From contig CM070566.1 in NCBI GenBank assembly GCA_036346405.1, positions 16,983,533 to 17,047,532 on the forward strand: a stretch of 64,000 nucleotides of DNA, given 5' to 3'. Below are positions 34,268 through 47,174 of the stretch, piece after piece. The stretch is from Phyllostachys edulis (lineage: Eukaryota; Streptophyta; Magnoliopsida; Poales; Poaceae). A program made the translations under genes and the position numbers. The notes under the pieces are model-generated. The model ran no database searches and was not told the DNA's origin. It was given only the letters and a program-made list of their open reading frames with translations. Position 1 is the stretch's first letter. Each line of letters opens with the position of its first letter.

Positions 34268-36421
34268 ACATTTTTTACATGATCCCTTGAGTTGTTATGT
34301 GTTCTGAATTCTGCCATTAACTCCGGTTCGTAAACGTTGTTACGTTTTGCTTTACTACCGTTTCAGGCTTCGATATACAAAAGCTACAACAGGAAGTGAA
34401 GGCGCGGTGGTTAAAGCCTAAAGAGGTTCTGCAGATATTACAGAATCATGAGCGGTTCATGGTCGCACATGAGACCCCTCAAAAGCCACCGAGTAATAAA
34501 AGCAGCCTTTTGTTTTACCTTGCGACATATGTTATTGAAGCTTGTGCTTACTTGATTTAGCCCTGAATGTGATTTACCAAACTGATTCTGAAATCGCAGG
34601 TGGTTCTTGGTTTCTGTTCAATCGTAGAGTACTTCGGGACTTTCGAAACGATGGATATGAATGGCGAAAAAAGAAGAACGGGAAGACCATTGCTGAAGCC
34701 CATGAGCGCCTTAAGGTCTGTTCAATTCGTCATCTTTTGCATCTAGGTTAAAGATCTTTCTAAGTAAATAGAGTTGATGTATTGATCATAATATGTTTTG
34801 GCATCTAGGTTAAAGGTCTTTCTAAAGTAAATAGAGTTGATGTATTAATCACAATATGTTTTGGCGGCGATCATCTTGGCGACTGAATTAGATGGGTAGC
34901 AATGGGCATTTAGCATATTGAGACGTGTAGTTAATATGCTCTCTCTTTTGACACTGGAAATTTCAGGTTGATAATGTGGAGGCACTGAATTGCTACTATG
35001 CTCATGCAGACAAAAATCCTAGATTTCAGAGGCGCATATATTGGATGCTTGATCCGTAAGAGCTCTGTTTACTTTTGTAGGGGGAATAATGTACGCGTCA
35101 TATTTGTATGCTTTCAAATTCTGAAAAGCTTAACACATACTTTTCTTGTACTCTGGGCCTTTGTAAAATCGTAAATGTTTCCTTAGAACATGACCAATAC
35201 TAACTTTGTTTGCATGCTACTGATCGAGGATTTTTTTCTTGAACGGAAACTCATGGAGTAACTCATGAGCAGTCCATCACTACATGTAGTATTTTGTTCT
35301 TGTGCTATGGTATTTGTGCTAGGGGGAACTCCTGTTAACAAGTTATTCATGTCTGACCCCATGTATTTGTGTTACTTTGAACATCTATCTGAGACATTCC
35401 CAAGAACAAGAAACCATCCTGGATCATTATGCACCAATTCCTTGTAGAGATACTATAATTCATAGTATTGTACAATGTTCTTCTACTTCTTATGATGTTG
35501 TGCTGTGAGATGTTAGATTTCTGACAAGTTAAAACTGTACTTCATTACGAGTTCACAAATAGGTGCTGCATTTCCTGAACTAATAAATTTCAGACACTGA
35601 TGGTATTATACCCTGTCATTATTATGACTTCTTCTGCTGTTGGTTGTGATTTTCTGATTTTTTCTAAAAAATTAAATTTGGTTTGACAATGTGTAAAAAT
35701 CAATTTGCATCATAATGAGAGCAATTAATCTTTGCAGGGCTTATGAGCACATTGTTCTTGTCCATTATAGAGAGGTTTGTCTCTCTGTTTTACCTTCCTT
35801 TTGTCACCGCACGTCTGCACTTCTGATTCTTAAGTAAACAATTAGAATGAGTAAATAAAAAACTTTGCTTTACTAGCCACAGATATATATCCACTCCAAC
35901 AGTCAGAAATCTTTGAAGATATCAGATTAATTAATCACTGACACGAAGCATCGATGAAATTGAACTTGACATTGTGTAGACTCTCCACTGGTTAACTCAC
36001 CTGTCATGCTAGTGCACATTATTATAGTGATTGAATCATTGAAGCCACCACATTATTTTTGGTCTGTCCTGTGTCTCACCTTTAATTTGTTGATTGATTA
36101 TCAGGGCAGCATTTTAGTATCATCCCTACATGATTCATCAGCATCCAATCATAATGTCAGTGCTAGCAGAGCTGAAGCACACATTTCCCCCGGTTTGACT
36201 AGCGAGTTAATGGCGGGTCTCCACTCATGCAGCCCAGGATCCACAGAAGAAGTTAGTTCCCAGATTGTGGCCATAAAAAATGAAGCAAATATTACAAGTC
36301 GATCTGATTGGATTCAACATTGTAATCAGGCTGCCCTACGGATGCTTACAATGCAGTTGAGTCGGGAAGACAATGAGGCAGCCCTACGGGAGCTTAAAAT
36401 GCAGTTGAGTCGGGAAGACAA
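34268..36421 (+). repeat. Segmental duplication, copy 2
   Basis: Counterpart of 28105-30264. The left border joins directly to truncated LTR sequence (TTGCTGTT|ACATTTTTTACATG). The right border cannot be set because copy 2 continues with native gene sequence, so copy 2 is probably the parent and copy 1 the truncated daughter. Confidence 0.9.
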
Positions 36422-37777
36422 TGAGGCTATTCTGCATTCAGCTTCTCTGACAGTAACTGAAAACCGATGGTTCCGTATTCATGTGGTTTCTCCAGAATGG
36501 GCATTTTGCTCTGAAAGTAGAAAGGTATCATATGGAACTAGAAGTTCATCTTCTGAATTAAATGCTTCTTTTCTATTGGTAAGATATAGAACCATGTGGG
36601 CATATTGGCACTTGACATTTATATTAACATATACGCCATAATGATCAGTGTGTGCATGATGCCTGAGTTTATCTATTGCTTGAATGTCAAAAGGCTTGTC
36701 CATTAGGTTGATTCTGTGTTTTAAGACAAATTCTGCTGTGATATTACAACAATTGATTGGAGACCTATAAAAATGTTATGCAGGTTATGATTGCAGGAGA
36801 ATTCCTTTGCAATCCCTCCGACAGTTCATGGGCAATACTATTTGGTGATGTTAAGGTACCTGTGGAAATTGTTCAGCAAGGTGTCATCCGTTGCCATACT
36901 CCATGGCTTGATGCTGGAAAGGTGAGAATGTGCATGATTGATGGGAATGGGAAACCCTGCAGTGAAGCACGAGAATTTGAATTCCATCAGAAGCTTACAC
37001 ATCCCAATGCTATCGATGTCCTGAAAAATTCAGGTGCACTAATCTCGTACCAGCAAACACCATGCATTCCGACTCTTTCATTGCTAATGTCTGGCTGAAA
37101 TATAGTGGAAATCTTTCTAAAAATTGGCAACTTTTGCATGTCTGTCTTGTTGATCAGATACATGGTTGGAGGAGGATGAACTTGAAGCTATTCTGCATTC
37201 AACTTCTCTGATTGAAAACCAATGGTTCCGTATTCATGAGGTTTCTCCAGAATGGGCATTTTGCTCTGAAAGTACAAAGGTATCGTATGGAACTAGAAGT
37301 TCATCTTCTGAATTAAATTACTGCATCTTGCTTCTTTTCTATTGGTAAGATATTGAACCATGTGGGCATATTGGCACTTGACATTTATATTAACATATAC
37401 GCCGAAATGATCAGTGTGTGCATGATGCCTGAGTTTATCTATTGTTTCAATGTCAAAAGGCTTGTCCATTAGGTTGATTCTGTGTTTTAAGACAAATTCT
37501 GCTGTGATATTACAACAATTGATTGGAGACCTATAAAAATGTAATGCAGGTTATGATTGCAGGAGACTTCCTTTGCAATCCCTCCGACAGTTCATGGGCA
37601 ATACTATTTGGTGATGTTAAGGTACCTGTGGAAATTGTTCAGCAAGGTGTCATCCGTTGCCATACTCCATGGCTTGATGCTGGAAAGGTGAGAATGTGCA
37701 TGATTGATGGGAATGGCAAACCATGCAGTGAAACACGAAAATTTGAATTCCATGAGAAGTTGATTTGCAATGATTGA
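34367..37777 (+). CDS. CAMTA-like protein, CG-1 plus two TIG segments, no ankyrin/IQ
   Basis: Exons 34367-34492, 34600-34715, 34967-35055, 35738-35774, 36105-36524, 36784-37033, 37158-37279 and 37550-37777 all have GT-AG borders and consistent phases. They give about 462 residues without a stop (the start exon is not identified). CG-1 comes first. Next is a linker with a 16-codon repeat (two MQLSREDNEA copies), then the IPT/TIG segment (EWAFCSES, VMIAGEFLCNPSDSSWAILF, GVIRCHTPWLDAGKV). Exons 7-8 repeat the TIG region a second time. The frame ends KLICND-stop. Full-length CAMTAs continue with ankyrin repeats and calmodulin-binding IQ motifs, which are absent here. If expressed it could bind DNA without calcium/calmodulin control. 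It may also be a non-functional remnant. Confidence 0.65.
36425..37777 (+). repeat. Tandem duplication of the TIG exons
   Basis: The segment GAGGCTATTCTGCATTCAGC ... GAATTTGAATTCCATCAG (about 36425-36990) recurs as about 37186-37755 with the intervening intron. The offset is about 765 bp, with only scattered changes. Both copies preserve acceptor, donor and frame. The closest third relative is the exon at 48512. Confidence 0.9.
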
Positions 37778-37929
37778 ATTGAAGTTGCAATTGCCTCTTG
37801 GTTGTAAGGCTGCAAGCAGTTTTTATATCGTGATTTGTTTGTTACTCTAGACTCTTTAATAAAATGGGCTGTGTGCATTGTTGATACAGAGACCGAGGTA
37901 GATTTTTCTCTTCCATTATCTAAAAAAAC

Positions 37930-38025
37930 GAGAAACCTGCTAAAAACATGATTGATGGGTATGGGAAACCCTGTAGTGAAACACGAGAATTTGAATTCCA
38001 TCATAAGTTTACCAAAAGCACGTGA
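37930..38025 (+). pseudogene. CAMTA exon fragment
   Basis: A short stretch reads EKPAKNMIDGYGKPCSETRE and continues to TKST before a TGA. It is the post-TIG repeat region (MIDGNGKPCSEAREFEF) also seen at 48660-48790. It stands alone without splice context and is followed within 20 bp by an LTR, so it is a displaced piece. Confidence 0.75.
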
Positions 38026-38040
38026 ACAGTACCACGGTAC

Positions 38041-38420
38041 TGTAACATTACGATTATAGGGGGATTGCATTCCTCAGTAAGAATATCTATTTCGTTGAAT
38101 AAATCATTAGTTTCCTTATATAGAGATTAGGTAATTGAAAAAGTTATCTATTAGTTAGGAAGGTTATCATTTAGATTTATTTTATCCATAATTGTTAGAA
38201 GGACACTCTATATAAGGAGGCATATTGTAATTAAGCAAAGATGAATAGACAAGTTTCTAGTCCCTAAAGTCCAACTATGGTCGTTCCCTTGACCGGCTAT
38301 TCTAGATCTATTCCTCCCCCAATCGGTGCCCTCCTTTACCTAGCGCCGTTCTACCTCAAATCGTCGCCGTTTGACCTCCCTCCGACGGATGTTCACCCCT
38401 ATAATCTAAGGTTCATTACA
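38041..38420 (+). mobile_element. Solo LTR, Copia-like
   Basis: A 380-bp block runs from TGTAACATTACGATT to GGTTCATTACA with a TATA box (CTATATAAGG near 38218) and a leader-like segment after it. No internal domain is attached. Flanks (GGTAC, GATAT) do not match, so the borders are tentative. Confidence 0.5.
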
Positions 38421-38426
38421 GATATT

Positions 38427-38439
38427 ACAACAATTGATT
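38427..38439 (+). repeat. 13-bp direct repeat, left copy
   Basis: ACAACAATTGATT here matches 48474-48486 exactly. Undisturbed homologous introns (near 36747 and 37512) show it only once, so the two copies bound an insertion of about 10 kb. The length fits a LINE target-site duplication. Confidence 0.85.
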
Positions 38440-38596
38440 TTTTTTAGATAATGGAAGCTTTTATTGAACTCAGCCAATTACATCAAGGTGATACAACCAC
38501 ACTGAGATCTCTCCCGGCCTCTACATAACTAGGATGCACATAGCCAAAACACTCACGACACCCACTAATTTAAAAGCAAAAGAAGTACAGGAAGAA

Positions 38597-41500
38597 TCAA
38601 GGGCCATCAATCCTGAGACTAGATCGCCACCCATGTCCCTGGGTAAAACACTCTCTGACCACCTGCTCCAAGTGTAGACACCCCGCAATAACCAAATCTT
38701 GCAAACCCGGCTTCTGTAGTATAACCCAGGTGCGCAGCCAATGGATAATTAAATAAACCACCTGCAAAGGAGAAGCAATAACTTTTCTATCAAAAACCAT
38801 ATCATTCCTGCATAACCAAAGCGACCAACAAGTAGCAGCCGCCCCTAACAGGACATATAGTTGTAAATCCTTCTGGACTCCCCTAAGCCAACCAGAAAAC
38901 ATGTGAGAAACATGATGAGGAGGTCTAATCCCACTTGCCACATGTATGATAGTCCAAACTGAGCGGGCAAAATGGCATTCAAAGAAGAGGTGTTTAATTG
39001 TCTCCTTACATTGGCAAAAACAACAATCTTGATTGCCTTGCCAATTACATTTTGCTAGGTTATCCTTGGTTAACACCACTCCACAGCGGAGATACCAAAG
39101 GAAAACCTTAACCTTCAGTGGTACCGTTAGTTTCCAGAGTCGTCTGTTTATATTTGGGACATCACTATGAACTAGTGCTAGGTAATGAGACTTCACAGTG
39201 AATTGCCCATTAGAGGACAAGTTCCATCGAAACTCATCTTGCTCCTGAATTAGTTCTATATTAGCGATGCGTGGTAATAAGTTATTCCATGCCACTAGTT
39301 TTGAACCAATTAGATCCCTTCTCCATGAAAAATTTGGAGGGCCAGTGTGAAAGACTTCTACGACAGATACCTGCTTATGCCTAACAATATTGTAAAGGCC
39401 AGGGTACTGTTCCCGCAGGGTCGCATTACCCAACCATATGTCTTCCCAGAACCTAATTTGGGAACCGTCTTTGATTATGAAGGATCCAAAACGGAAGAAA
39501 TCCTGTTTCACCTTCATTAGACTTGCCCAAAAATGTGAATCCCCGGCCTTCCATCGAACTGCGCGAAGAGGTGGGAGCCCAAATCTTATTTCAGATTAGG
39601 CTGCTGCCAAACTCCATCTGTAGTAAGCAACCTAAATAGCCACTTGCTAAGTAAGGCTATGTTTTTAATATCTAGATCATGGATTCCTAAACCCCCTTGA
39701 TCTTTAGGATGGCACACTATGTTCCATTTAGCCAATCGATACTTCTTTTTTTGACCATCACTCTGCCAGAAGAACCTAGAGCGAAAGTAGTTGAGTTTTT
39801 TGAGTACCTCTCGGAATCGCAAAGAAAGACATCATGTACATTGGGAGGTGCTAAGCCTTGAGTTAATCGAGTGAGTCGTCTTCCTATGGATAGAAGTTTC
39901 CCTTTCCAACTACTGAGTCGCTTCTCAAATCTTTCCACCACTTCTTTCCAGTCGGCATTTCTTAGCTTCCTATAATGTATAGGGATACCCAAGTACCGAA
40001 TTGGAAATTCACTTATGGAGAAACCAAATAACTCTGTATATTCTTGCTCAAAATCTCCAGCTTTGCCAAAGCAGTATAATTCACTTTTATTGAAATTAAT
40101 TTTTAGTCCCGATAGTTGCTCAAAAGCATAAAGCAATAACTTCAAGTTTCGAGCTTTCTCCAGATCATGTTCCATAAAGAGAACCGTATCATCAGCATAC
40201 TGTAGGATAGAGAGTCCACCATCAATGAGATGCGGTACTATCCCTGTAATTTGCCCATCTGCTTTGGCTCTATTTATTAGAACAGCCAACATGTCAGCTA
40301 CGATATTGAAGAGCATCGGCGATAAAGGGTCTCCTTGTCGTAGACCTTTCTTAGTCTGGAAGAAATGTCCTACCTCCTCATTGACTTTGACTGCCACACT
40401 CCCTCCCGAGACAAAAGACTCAACCCAAGAGATCCACTTGGGCGAGACACCTTTCATCCGTAAGGTTTGCAGTAGAAAAGGCCATTTGACCTTATCATAG
40501 GCTTTTTCAAAGTCTACTTTAAAAATCACCCCATTCAATTTCTTGCGATGCAATTCATGTACTGTCTCATGTAGGACTACAACTCCTTCAAGGATATTAC
40601 GTCCTCGCAGAAAGGTAGTTTGTGTAGGACTCACCACATAGTCCGTCACAGAATTAATTCTGTTTGTCATGACTTTGGTGAAAATTTTGAAACTGACATT
40701 TAACAGACATATTGGCCTGTATTGCTGAATTCTGTTTGCTTCTTGAACTTTTGGAAGGAGTGTTATTACCCCAAAATTGAGACTAAACAGGGGGAGATTT
40801 CCAGCATGGAGTTCCTTGAATAGATTCATCAGATCATCCTTGATGATATCCCAGAATTTTTGATAGAACTCCGCCGGGAAACCATCCGGTCCAGGAGCCT
40901 TATTATGTGCCATTCCAAAAACAGCTCCCCGAACCTCCTCCTCCGAAAAAGGTGCCGTAAGGAACTCATTTTCCAACTCCGTAACCTGGGATATATCCTC
41001 TATAATAGATTCATCTAGAGTAAAGTAAGAATCCTTAGGTTGGCCAAAAAGTTTCTTGTAGAAATTAGTAATGTATGACTTGAGTGCTGTATTCCCTTCT
41101 ATTTTTCCTTCTTCCTGATCAAGGAAAAATAATAATTTCTTCTTGTGTTTACCATTGGCTACCATGTGATAATATTTCGTATTATTATCACCCAAAAGGA
41201 CATCAATCACCTTTGCTCTTTGGTACCATTTGATTTCTTCCTGACGAAGAAGACTAGCCAATTGATCTCTTGATTGAGAAAGCTGCTCTCTCTCAGAATC
41301 AGTTAAGTCTCGTACCTCAGCAGTGATGTCCAAAGCATCAATGGTAGTTTGGAGACTAGCTTTCTGTTGCTTATATGAACCGCTAATCTGAGCTGCCCAA
41401 CCCCTCAGATAACTGCGCAATGCACTCATCTTATTGTTCCATCATTGAACGGAGTTGCGGCCCGTAACCAGCTTGTTCCAGATTTCCTTGACACGGTCTC

Positions 41501-42264
41501 GAAAATCCTCACGTAAGAACCATCCTAGTTCAAGTTTGAACTGCTTATGATTCCTTATGAACGCCCTTCCTGTTTGAAGTAACAGAGGCGTGTGATCTGA
41601 AATACCTCTGTCTAGAGCATGAACCGAGACCAAAGGATACTTGGATTCCCATTCTGTTGTCATTAGAACTCTGTCTAACTTCTCATAAGTTGGATTTGGA
41701 AGGGAATTAGCCCAAGTAAACTGTCGTCCCGATAAAGCTATTTCTCTAAGGTCAAAGCTGTCAATTACAGCATTGAAGAGAAATGGCCACCGAGTACTAT
41801 ATCTATTATTGTTCTTTTCTTTACTGCATCTTAAAATATTAAAATCTCCACCAATTAAGGTCGGAAGGGGGTTTTGTTGGCACGCTGAACTAACTCTCGC
41901 TAAAACCGGCTTTGAAATCATCTGTATTTGGCCCATAAGTCGCCATCAGAATCCATTTGAATTTGTCCTCCTTATTAGTCAAATGAAATTTGACATAAAA
42001 TTCGCCTTCGACAATCAAAGACAAATCTAAAACAGAGGCATTAATGCCAAGTAAAATCCCCCCAGATCTACCACGTGGGGGAAGACAATGCTAAACGAAA
42101 TCTGCTCCCCCAGATAGGCAACTTAGATTCGTCTTTGACATGTCATTCTTCCTCGTCTCCAAAATTGCAACAAAGTCTAAATTGTGTTCCTTTATACAAT
42201 CCGCCACATACCTATATTTAGCCAAGTCCAAAAGACCTTTGCTATTCCAGTATATGCCTTTCAT
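38597..42264 (-). pseudogene. LINE ORF2: endonuclease and reverse transcriptase, broken
   Basis: It starts at ATG 42264 (MKGIYWNSKGLLDLAKYR), the beginning of an APE-type endonuclease with IGGDFN and GISDHTPL further on. The RT follows, with APGPDGFPAEFYQ, VDFEKAYDKV, GLRQGDPLSPMLF and the catalytic LQYADDTVLF. The last part has a zf-RVT region (FLWYLRCGV, CCFCQCKETIKHLFFEC). Stops or shifts near 42060, 41437, 39820 and 39550 break the frame. ORF2 copies its own RNA at the nicked target; this copy cannot do so. It lies wholly in a CAMTA intron, in the opposite orientation. Confidence 0.9.
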
Positions 42265-42602
42265 GAGGACACAACTCGAGAAGATTTATTTCCAGCCGAA
42301 CGGGCTTTCTGTCCTTTCTTCTTCCTTGATTTAGATTTTCTTGCAGAAACCATCAAGTCACTAATTGTAGTGCTCAGGTTCGCCTCATCTAAACCAACCT
42401 CTGAGACTTCCTTTACTAAGTGATCGAGTAGGGTACCGTCATGTACAACATCCTTGTCATCACTAGCCTCAAAAGGATTGTCTCCCTTAATAGTTTGAGA
42501 ATCAAGTGATCTAGGAACCACCTTTAATCTATCTACCACAATGTGTTTCAACTTATTAACCGAAATAGCAATATCACTACCAGTGGAACTGTAACATCCC
42601 AA
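42261..42602 (-). pseudogene. LINE ORF1 C-terminal remnant
   Basis: The end of a Lys/Arg/Ser-rich ORF1 tail (SARKSKSRKKKGQKARSAG ... VVSS) terminates in TGA at 42263-42261, overlapping the ORF2 ATG in the sequence ATGA. The upstream part of ORF1 (RNA-binding region, zinc knuckle) is replaced by Gypsy sequence from 42590, so only the last ~110 codons are left. Confidence 0.7.
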
Positions 42603-43237
42603 ACTAATTATGTGTGTTTCAAATGTATTAAAATGAGGATAAATTAAAACTTTTGATGCCTCATGATATCATTTGAAGTCATCTAGAATTTTTCCCTAGT
42701 ATTTCCCATTTCCATTAGCACAATGTTCTATTGATGGAAATAGTCAACCTTAAAAATTCCATGATCATATGTCATGATCATCCTTTGGAAATATTTTTCC
42801 TATCATCTTGAATATCCTAGCATCCTCTCTGCAAAATCTCATATTTTTTAGATTTTGTTTGCTATTTCAAATGGGCTAGTCAAACCAGTTTGAATTCTGG
42901 TCAAACCCCTAGCCCAGCAGCTTGTGAATTTTCTGGAGAATAATTCAGTGCATAAAAATTTCTGGAAAAATTACACAAGGTTGTCATCTGTTCCAGCAAG
43001 CTTCCATAAAAATTTCGGAATTTTGGAGCTCTAGAACTACCTCCAAAAATTCCCAAACTTCTCAGCCTTTTAAAACAAAACCTTAGATCACTGTTCATCC
43101 GACTCGAGCCAGTCTACTCTTCGGACTCGAGCCCGACCCCGCTTCCCGTCTCGGTCTAACCAAGTCACTAACCGCGCGTTACATGCAGCCGTCCGATCGC
43201 GCATCAGCGGCTGCGATCGCGTACCGCTTCATCCCGT

Positions 43238-43245
43238 TATAAAAA
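43238..43245 (+). promoter_or_regulatory. TATA box in the Gypsy LTR
   Basis: TATAAAAA lies in a GC-rich setting (CCCGTTATAAAAATCCACG), about 650 bp into the LTR. It is a good candidate for the element's promoter; no transcription evidence is available from sequence. Confidence 0.45.
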
Positions 43246-46200
43246 TCCACGCGCGTTGTTGATCGTTTGATCGCGATCCAACGGCTCGCTCAACCCCATT
43301 CGCTCGAGCTCACGCGTGCGGCTGTGACGCTGACGCCGCGGACCCACCGGTCAGGTTCGTCCCCTACCTCGCGCTGGCGAGAGGGCAGAGCCTGGGCGCC
43401 ACGTTGCCGCGCCGCTCTGCGTGTCTCCGTCAGCGCCGTGACGCACCGCCCACGCCAACCAATCCAGGAGCGTCGCCATCTCACGCCGTGCCCTTCTCCG
43501 TCCATTGCTCCGCACAAAACCCCCTCTTCCCCCTCCAATTCACCCACTTCTCCTCTCGGTGGCTGAGGAGAGGGAAGCTCGGGTGCGTGTTCCTCGCAGG
43601 TGAAGCTTCCGCTGACTTGTCCCTCGGCTCCATCGCCCTTCACCGTTTCCATTTTTTGCTTACATAAAGCTTTGTCTTACCTTGTAGCCCCTGGTCCGCT
43701 GTGGAGTTCCTAGTTGCTCCAGGACACGCTCCCGTAGCCGCCGCCGTGCCAACCCGTGCTCCGGTGAGTTCCCTTCTCGCTTAAGTGCGTCATCTTGTGC
43801 CCCTTCGTGTTAGGAGTAAAACCCCTCATCAAATTTCAACAATGCGTTCTCAGGATCTTGTGAATTTGAGTTTCCCCATTTGTCGGCCATCGTCACTGTT
43901 CATCGTCCCGTTGTCGATCTGGTGAGTTAGCTTCCAATCCCATGCTTTCACACCATCCTTGGACCCTACTGATCCTCTCCATGCCTCCAGCTCCGACCCA
44001 TTTGGCTCTGGTTGAGCTCTCCTCGGTGAAGCCATCGCCGCCGCCTCGGTTCTCGTCGTCGACCCAGCTCCGGCAAGCTCCTCCTCTCCGGGTCATTGTG
44101 GTGAGCCTCTGGAACCTTCTTATTGCCTATGCGCGTGTTAGTTTTCTGCGGGCGTGCCTTTTCCGCATTGTGCCATTGTTAGCTGTAGCCCTCCTCCGCC
44201 TCTCCGCCTCACGCCGCGTCGGGCCACCACTGGCCTCGCCGACGGTGCCATCAGGTGCGCAAGGTCGCAGGCATCCCATTATGGTCACCCACTCGCACCG
44301 CCATGGCGCGTAAGCGCCGCAGTCGGCGGCTTCATGACCACGCGCAGCGTGGCGACCGGACATGTCTTGTAGCGCCATTAAATACCCAAATCTCATTTAA
44401 GTTAGCGCTAAGGACTGGTTAGATCTTAAGTGGCAGTCTTAGGGGTGGAGGTAAGTGACTTACAGGTGGGCCTGGGGATTTTTAGTGCGCAGTTTAGACC
44501 TGTGAGCCGGATGTGGACCCCGAGTTCATGCACTATTCCGTGAACCTAGTGTATGACATGTGGACCCCACATGTCAGGCCGAATTAGAAATCAATTGGAA
44601 AATGGAAAATGGCACTGTTCTCGGGACCCCACTGGTCAGTGGCTAGGACTAGACTTGGCTGGGTATTAAAAATATTGCATGTTATTATAAATTCTGAAAT
44701 GCTTTATTTGTGAACTGAAAATTGTTTAAACTTCAAAATTGCATAAGTAATTCATTTTAGCTCCAAAATTGATGATTCAAATTTTGTTAGTTTCATTTTT
44801 GAATGTACTTTATTATAAAAATAATTTGAACCATGTTGCTGTTACAGAAAACATTTTTGGTAAAATTACTTTATGTTTAGTATTATTGTTGCACTAAAAA
44901 TTGCTCTAACTTTGAAAATGCACAAGTATTTCTCTGTAACTCCAAAAAGAGTAAACTCAATTTTGTTAGACTCCTATGTTACTGTAGTTTATTTTAAAAT
45001 AGATTATGAACATAATAGTATTACTAAAAATCTCATTTGCATGTAACATAAGTACTACTTTCACAACTTTGAAAAATCATAGAAAAATCATCTTAGCTCC
45101 AAATGAGGTGAATCAAATTCCATTGTTCATCTCATGGGGAGCTATGCATGACATACAAATTTCAAGTGCACCACTGCTCTGGAAATTTTCACCAAAATAT
45201 TTAAATTGAATGAACAGTAACAGATTGCAATTGTTTTTGGATTTTCCAGAAAACTGACCTTCAAACTGTTATAACTTTTGCATAGAACATCCAAATGAAT
45301 TGATTCTTGTTGATAAATTCATCTAAAATCATGCTCTACCTTCTGTGAATTTTTCATAATTTTTGGATGAATTTGAATTTTTGCGTCTTTTTGGTGTTAT
45401 TCGTTCTTATTGTGTTATTGGACTTCTTTCGCTAGGTTCTAACGATAATATTGATAAAGAGAGTGCTACTCTGCAGCAAGATAATCCACCACAGCAAGGC
45501 AAGCAGTTTGATCATAAATGCCCTATTATTTTCAAGTCTAATACTTTGTTTCAATTGTATGTATGCATGCTTTTGTGTCAAAGTAATTTTCCCGATTAGA
45601 GGTAGCTATTCCTATTGCATGGTTGCCCTTAAATTGTTATCCCCTACCACAAAACATAAGTTATTAACATCGCTGGTGAATTAGAGCCTGGTGATTTAAT
45701 TATGCTCTTTTTTGTCTTTTCGGCGTCATGCTTAGAAATGCTTAGTTACCGGTAGAATTAGGCGGTTATCGACTTAGTCGATAACTGTGATCACACAAAC
45801 TTATTATGATTATTATGCTCAGCACCTTGTACTTTGTTACTTTGTAAAGTCAAAAACTGAAAAATAAAAATGAAATATTTTAGACTTGGGCAAGTGGTTG
45901 GATGGTGGGATATTGGGTTTGTGAATGTCTTGCCCAGGTCAACAAGGCCCGAACATCTTGGACACTAAGCCAAGAAATTATTGCGTGCTAACCATATGAG
46001 AGGGATATGGGACCTCTCTTGACTTAGTACTTTGGCGTGTGTTAGCTTCGGGTCGCATGGTGGATGTGTGCGTTGTGTTGTGTTGAAAAAGAAACTTGTG
46101 TGTGTTGGGTGAGTAGTGGTGGAGGTTATCCACTGCGAGGAGCATCGTCCTTTAAAGGAGATGAGCATCTTTGATGACTCCGCATCAACATATGGGGCTT

Positions 46201-47161
46201 CCTCCCATATGGGCGACTCGTAGTTAATACACAATATTGGAAACGTCTCGTAGGACTTAGCCTTGCCGGCATACCAAAGGAAGTATGCTAAATCTAGTGG
46301 CAAAAGAGGCGGTCTGGCGTGTGGGTACATTGGTACACCCCTGCAGGGTTCAAACTATTTGAATAGCCTCGTCCTAGGTTATGGGCATACTTGGTAAGGT
46401 CTCAACAAGAGTTAGACTACAACATTTAATTAAAACTTGATGTGGGTGGTATGAACGGGGAGTTCATGCTATTGTTGTGGTGGCTATTGGGTTAGCCACT
46501 TCCAGGATGTTTTGTTACTATTATTGTTTAGTATCTCGCTGTTTTTATCAAATAAATTCAGATTGCAAAATTGCTTCCAATCTATTACATTATTGCAAAT
46601 GAAAACTTACTTTATGCTGAAAATGAGTCTAGAGCCTGCTCCACTTAAATAAGCTTGCATGTAGCTATTTATATAGGTCTGTTACTCTACACGTCAGTCT
46701 TGCGAGTATATTTTTGTACTCATTTGCTATGCTTTAATTAAATTGTTGCAGAGGAGGAAGTGGAACCCCAAGGGTTACACTTTTGTGAGTTGTGCTTCGG
46801 CTTCGAGGACTAGGTTGGTGGCGTGCTTGGTTGGTTGCCTTGTGGGTTAAGGCACACTAATCGACTTTTGTTATCGCCATCTTATGGCACCTTGCTTCCG
46901 CTGTTATGTTAGACCCTTTAGTTGAATTTGGCCGGTCGGCCCGTTTGTAATAACTCTATACTGTATGTCTTTTGGATTGTTATGTCGTATTTTGGATTCT
47001 ATGTGATTGAATGGAGTTGATGCTTAATTTTTGTATGTGGTATGTGTACTGCATTCTGGGAAGTACATATACGCCGAGAGTCGTGATATTTGATTTGTAA
47101 TGCTTAAATCATCTTTATGGTTAAGTATTACAAGTTAAACACCCTGGGTTCTCACAAAAGT

Positions 47162-47174
47162 TGGTATCAGAGCC
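47162..47174 (+). other. Primer-binding site of the Gypsy element
   Basis: TGGTATCAGAGCC is complementary to the 3' end of initiator methionine tRNA and follows the LTR end CTCACA by five bases. This fixes the LTR border and the orientation. Confidence 0.8.

Larger units (their letters stand above)
38440..42602 (-). mobile_element. LINE (non-LTR retrotransposon), 5' end replaced
   Basis: The minus strand ends in a short A tail (TTCCATTATCTAAAAAAA) next to the 13-bp target repeat. Upstream it carries the end of ORF1 and a degenerate ORF2 with endonuclease, reverse transcriptase and a zf-RVT region. At its 5' side it meets the start of a Gypsy LTR at 42590. Overall order and tail are those of plant L1-type elements. 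Confidence 0.9.
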
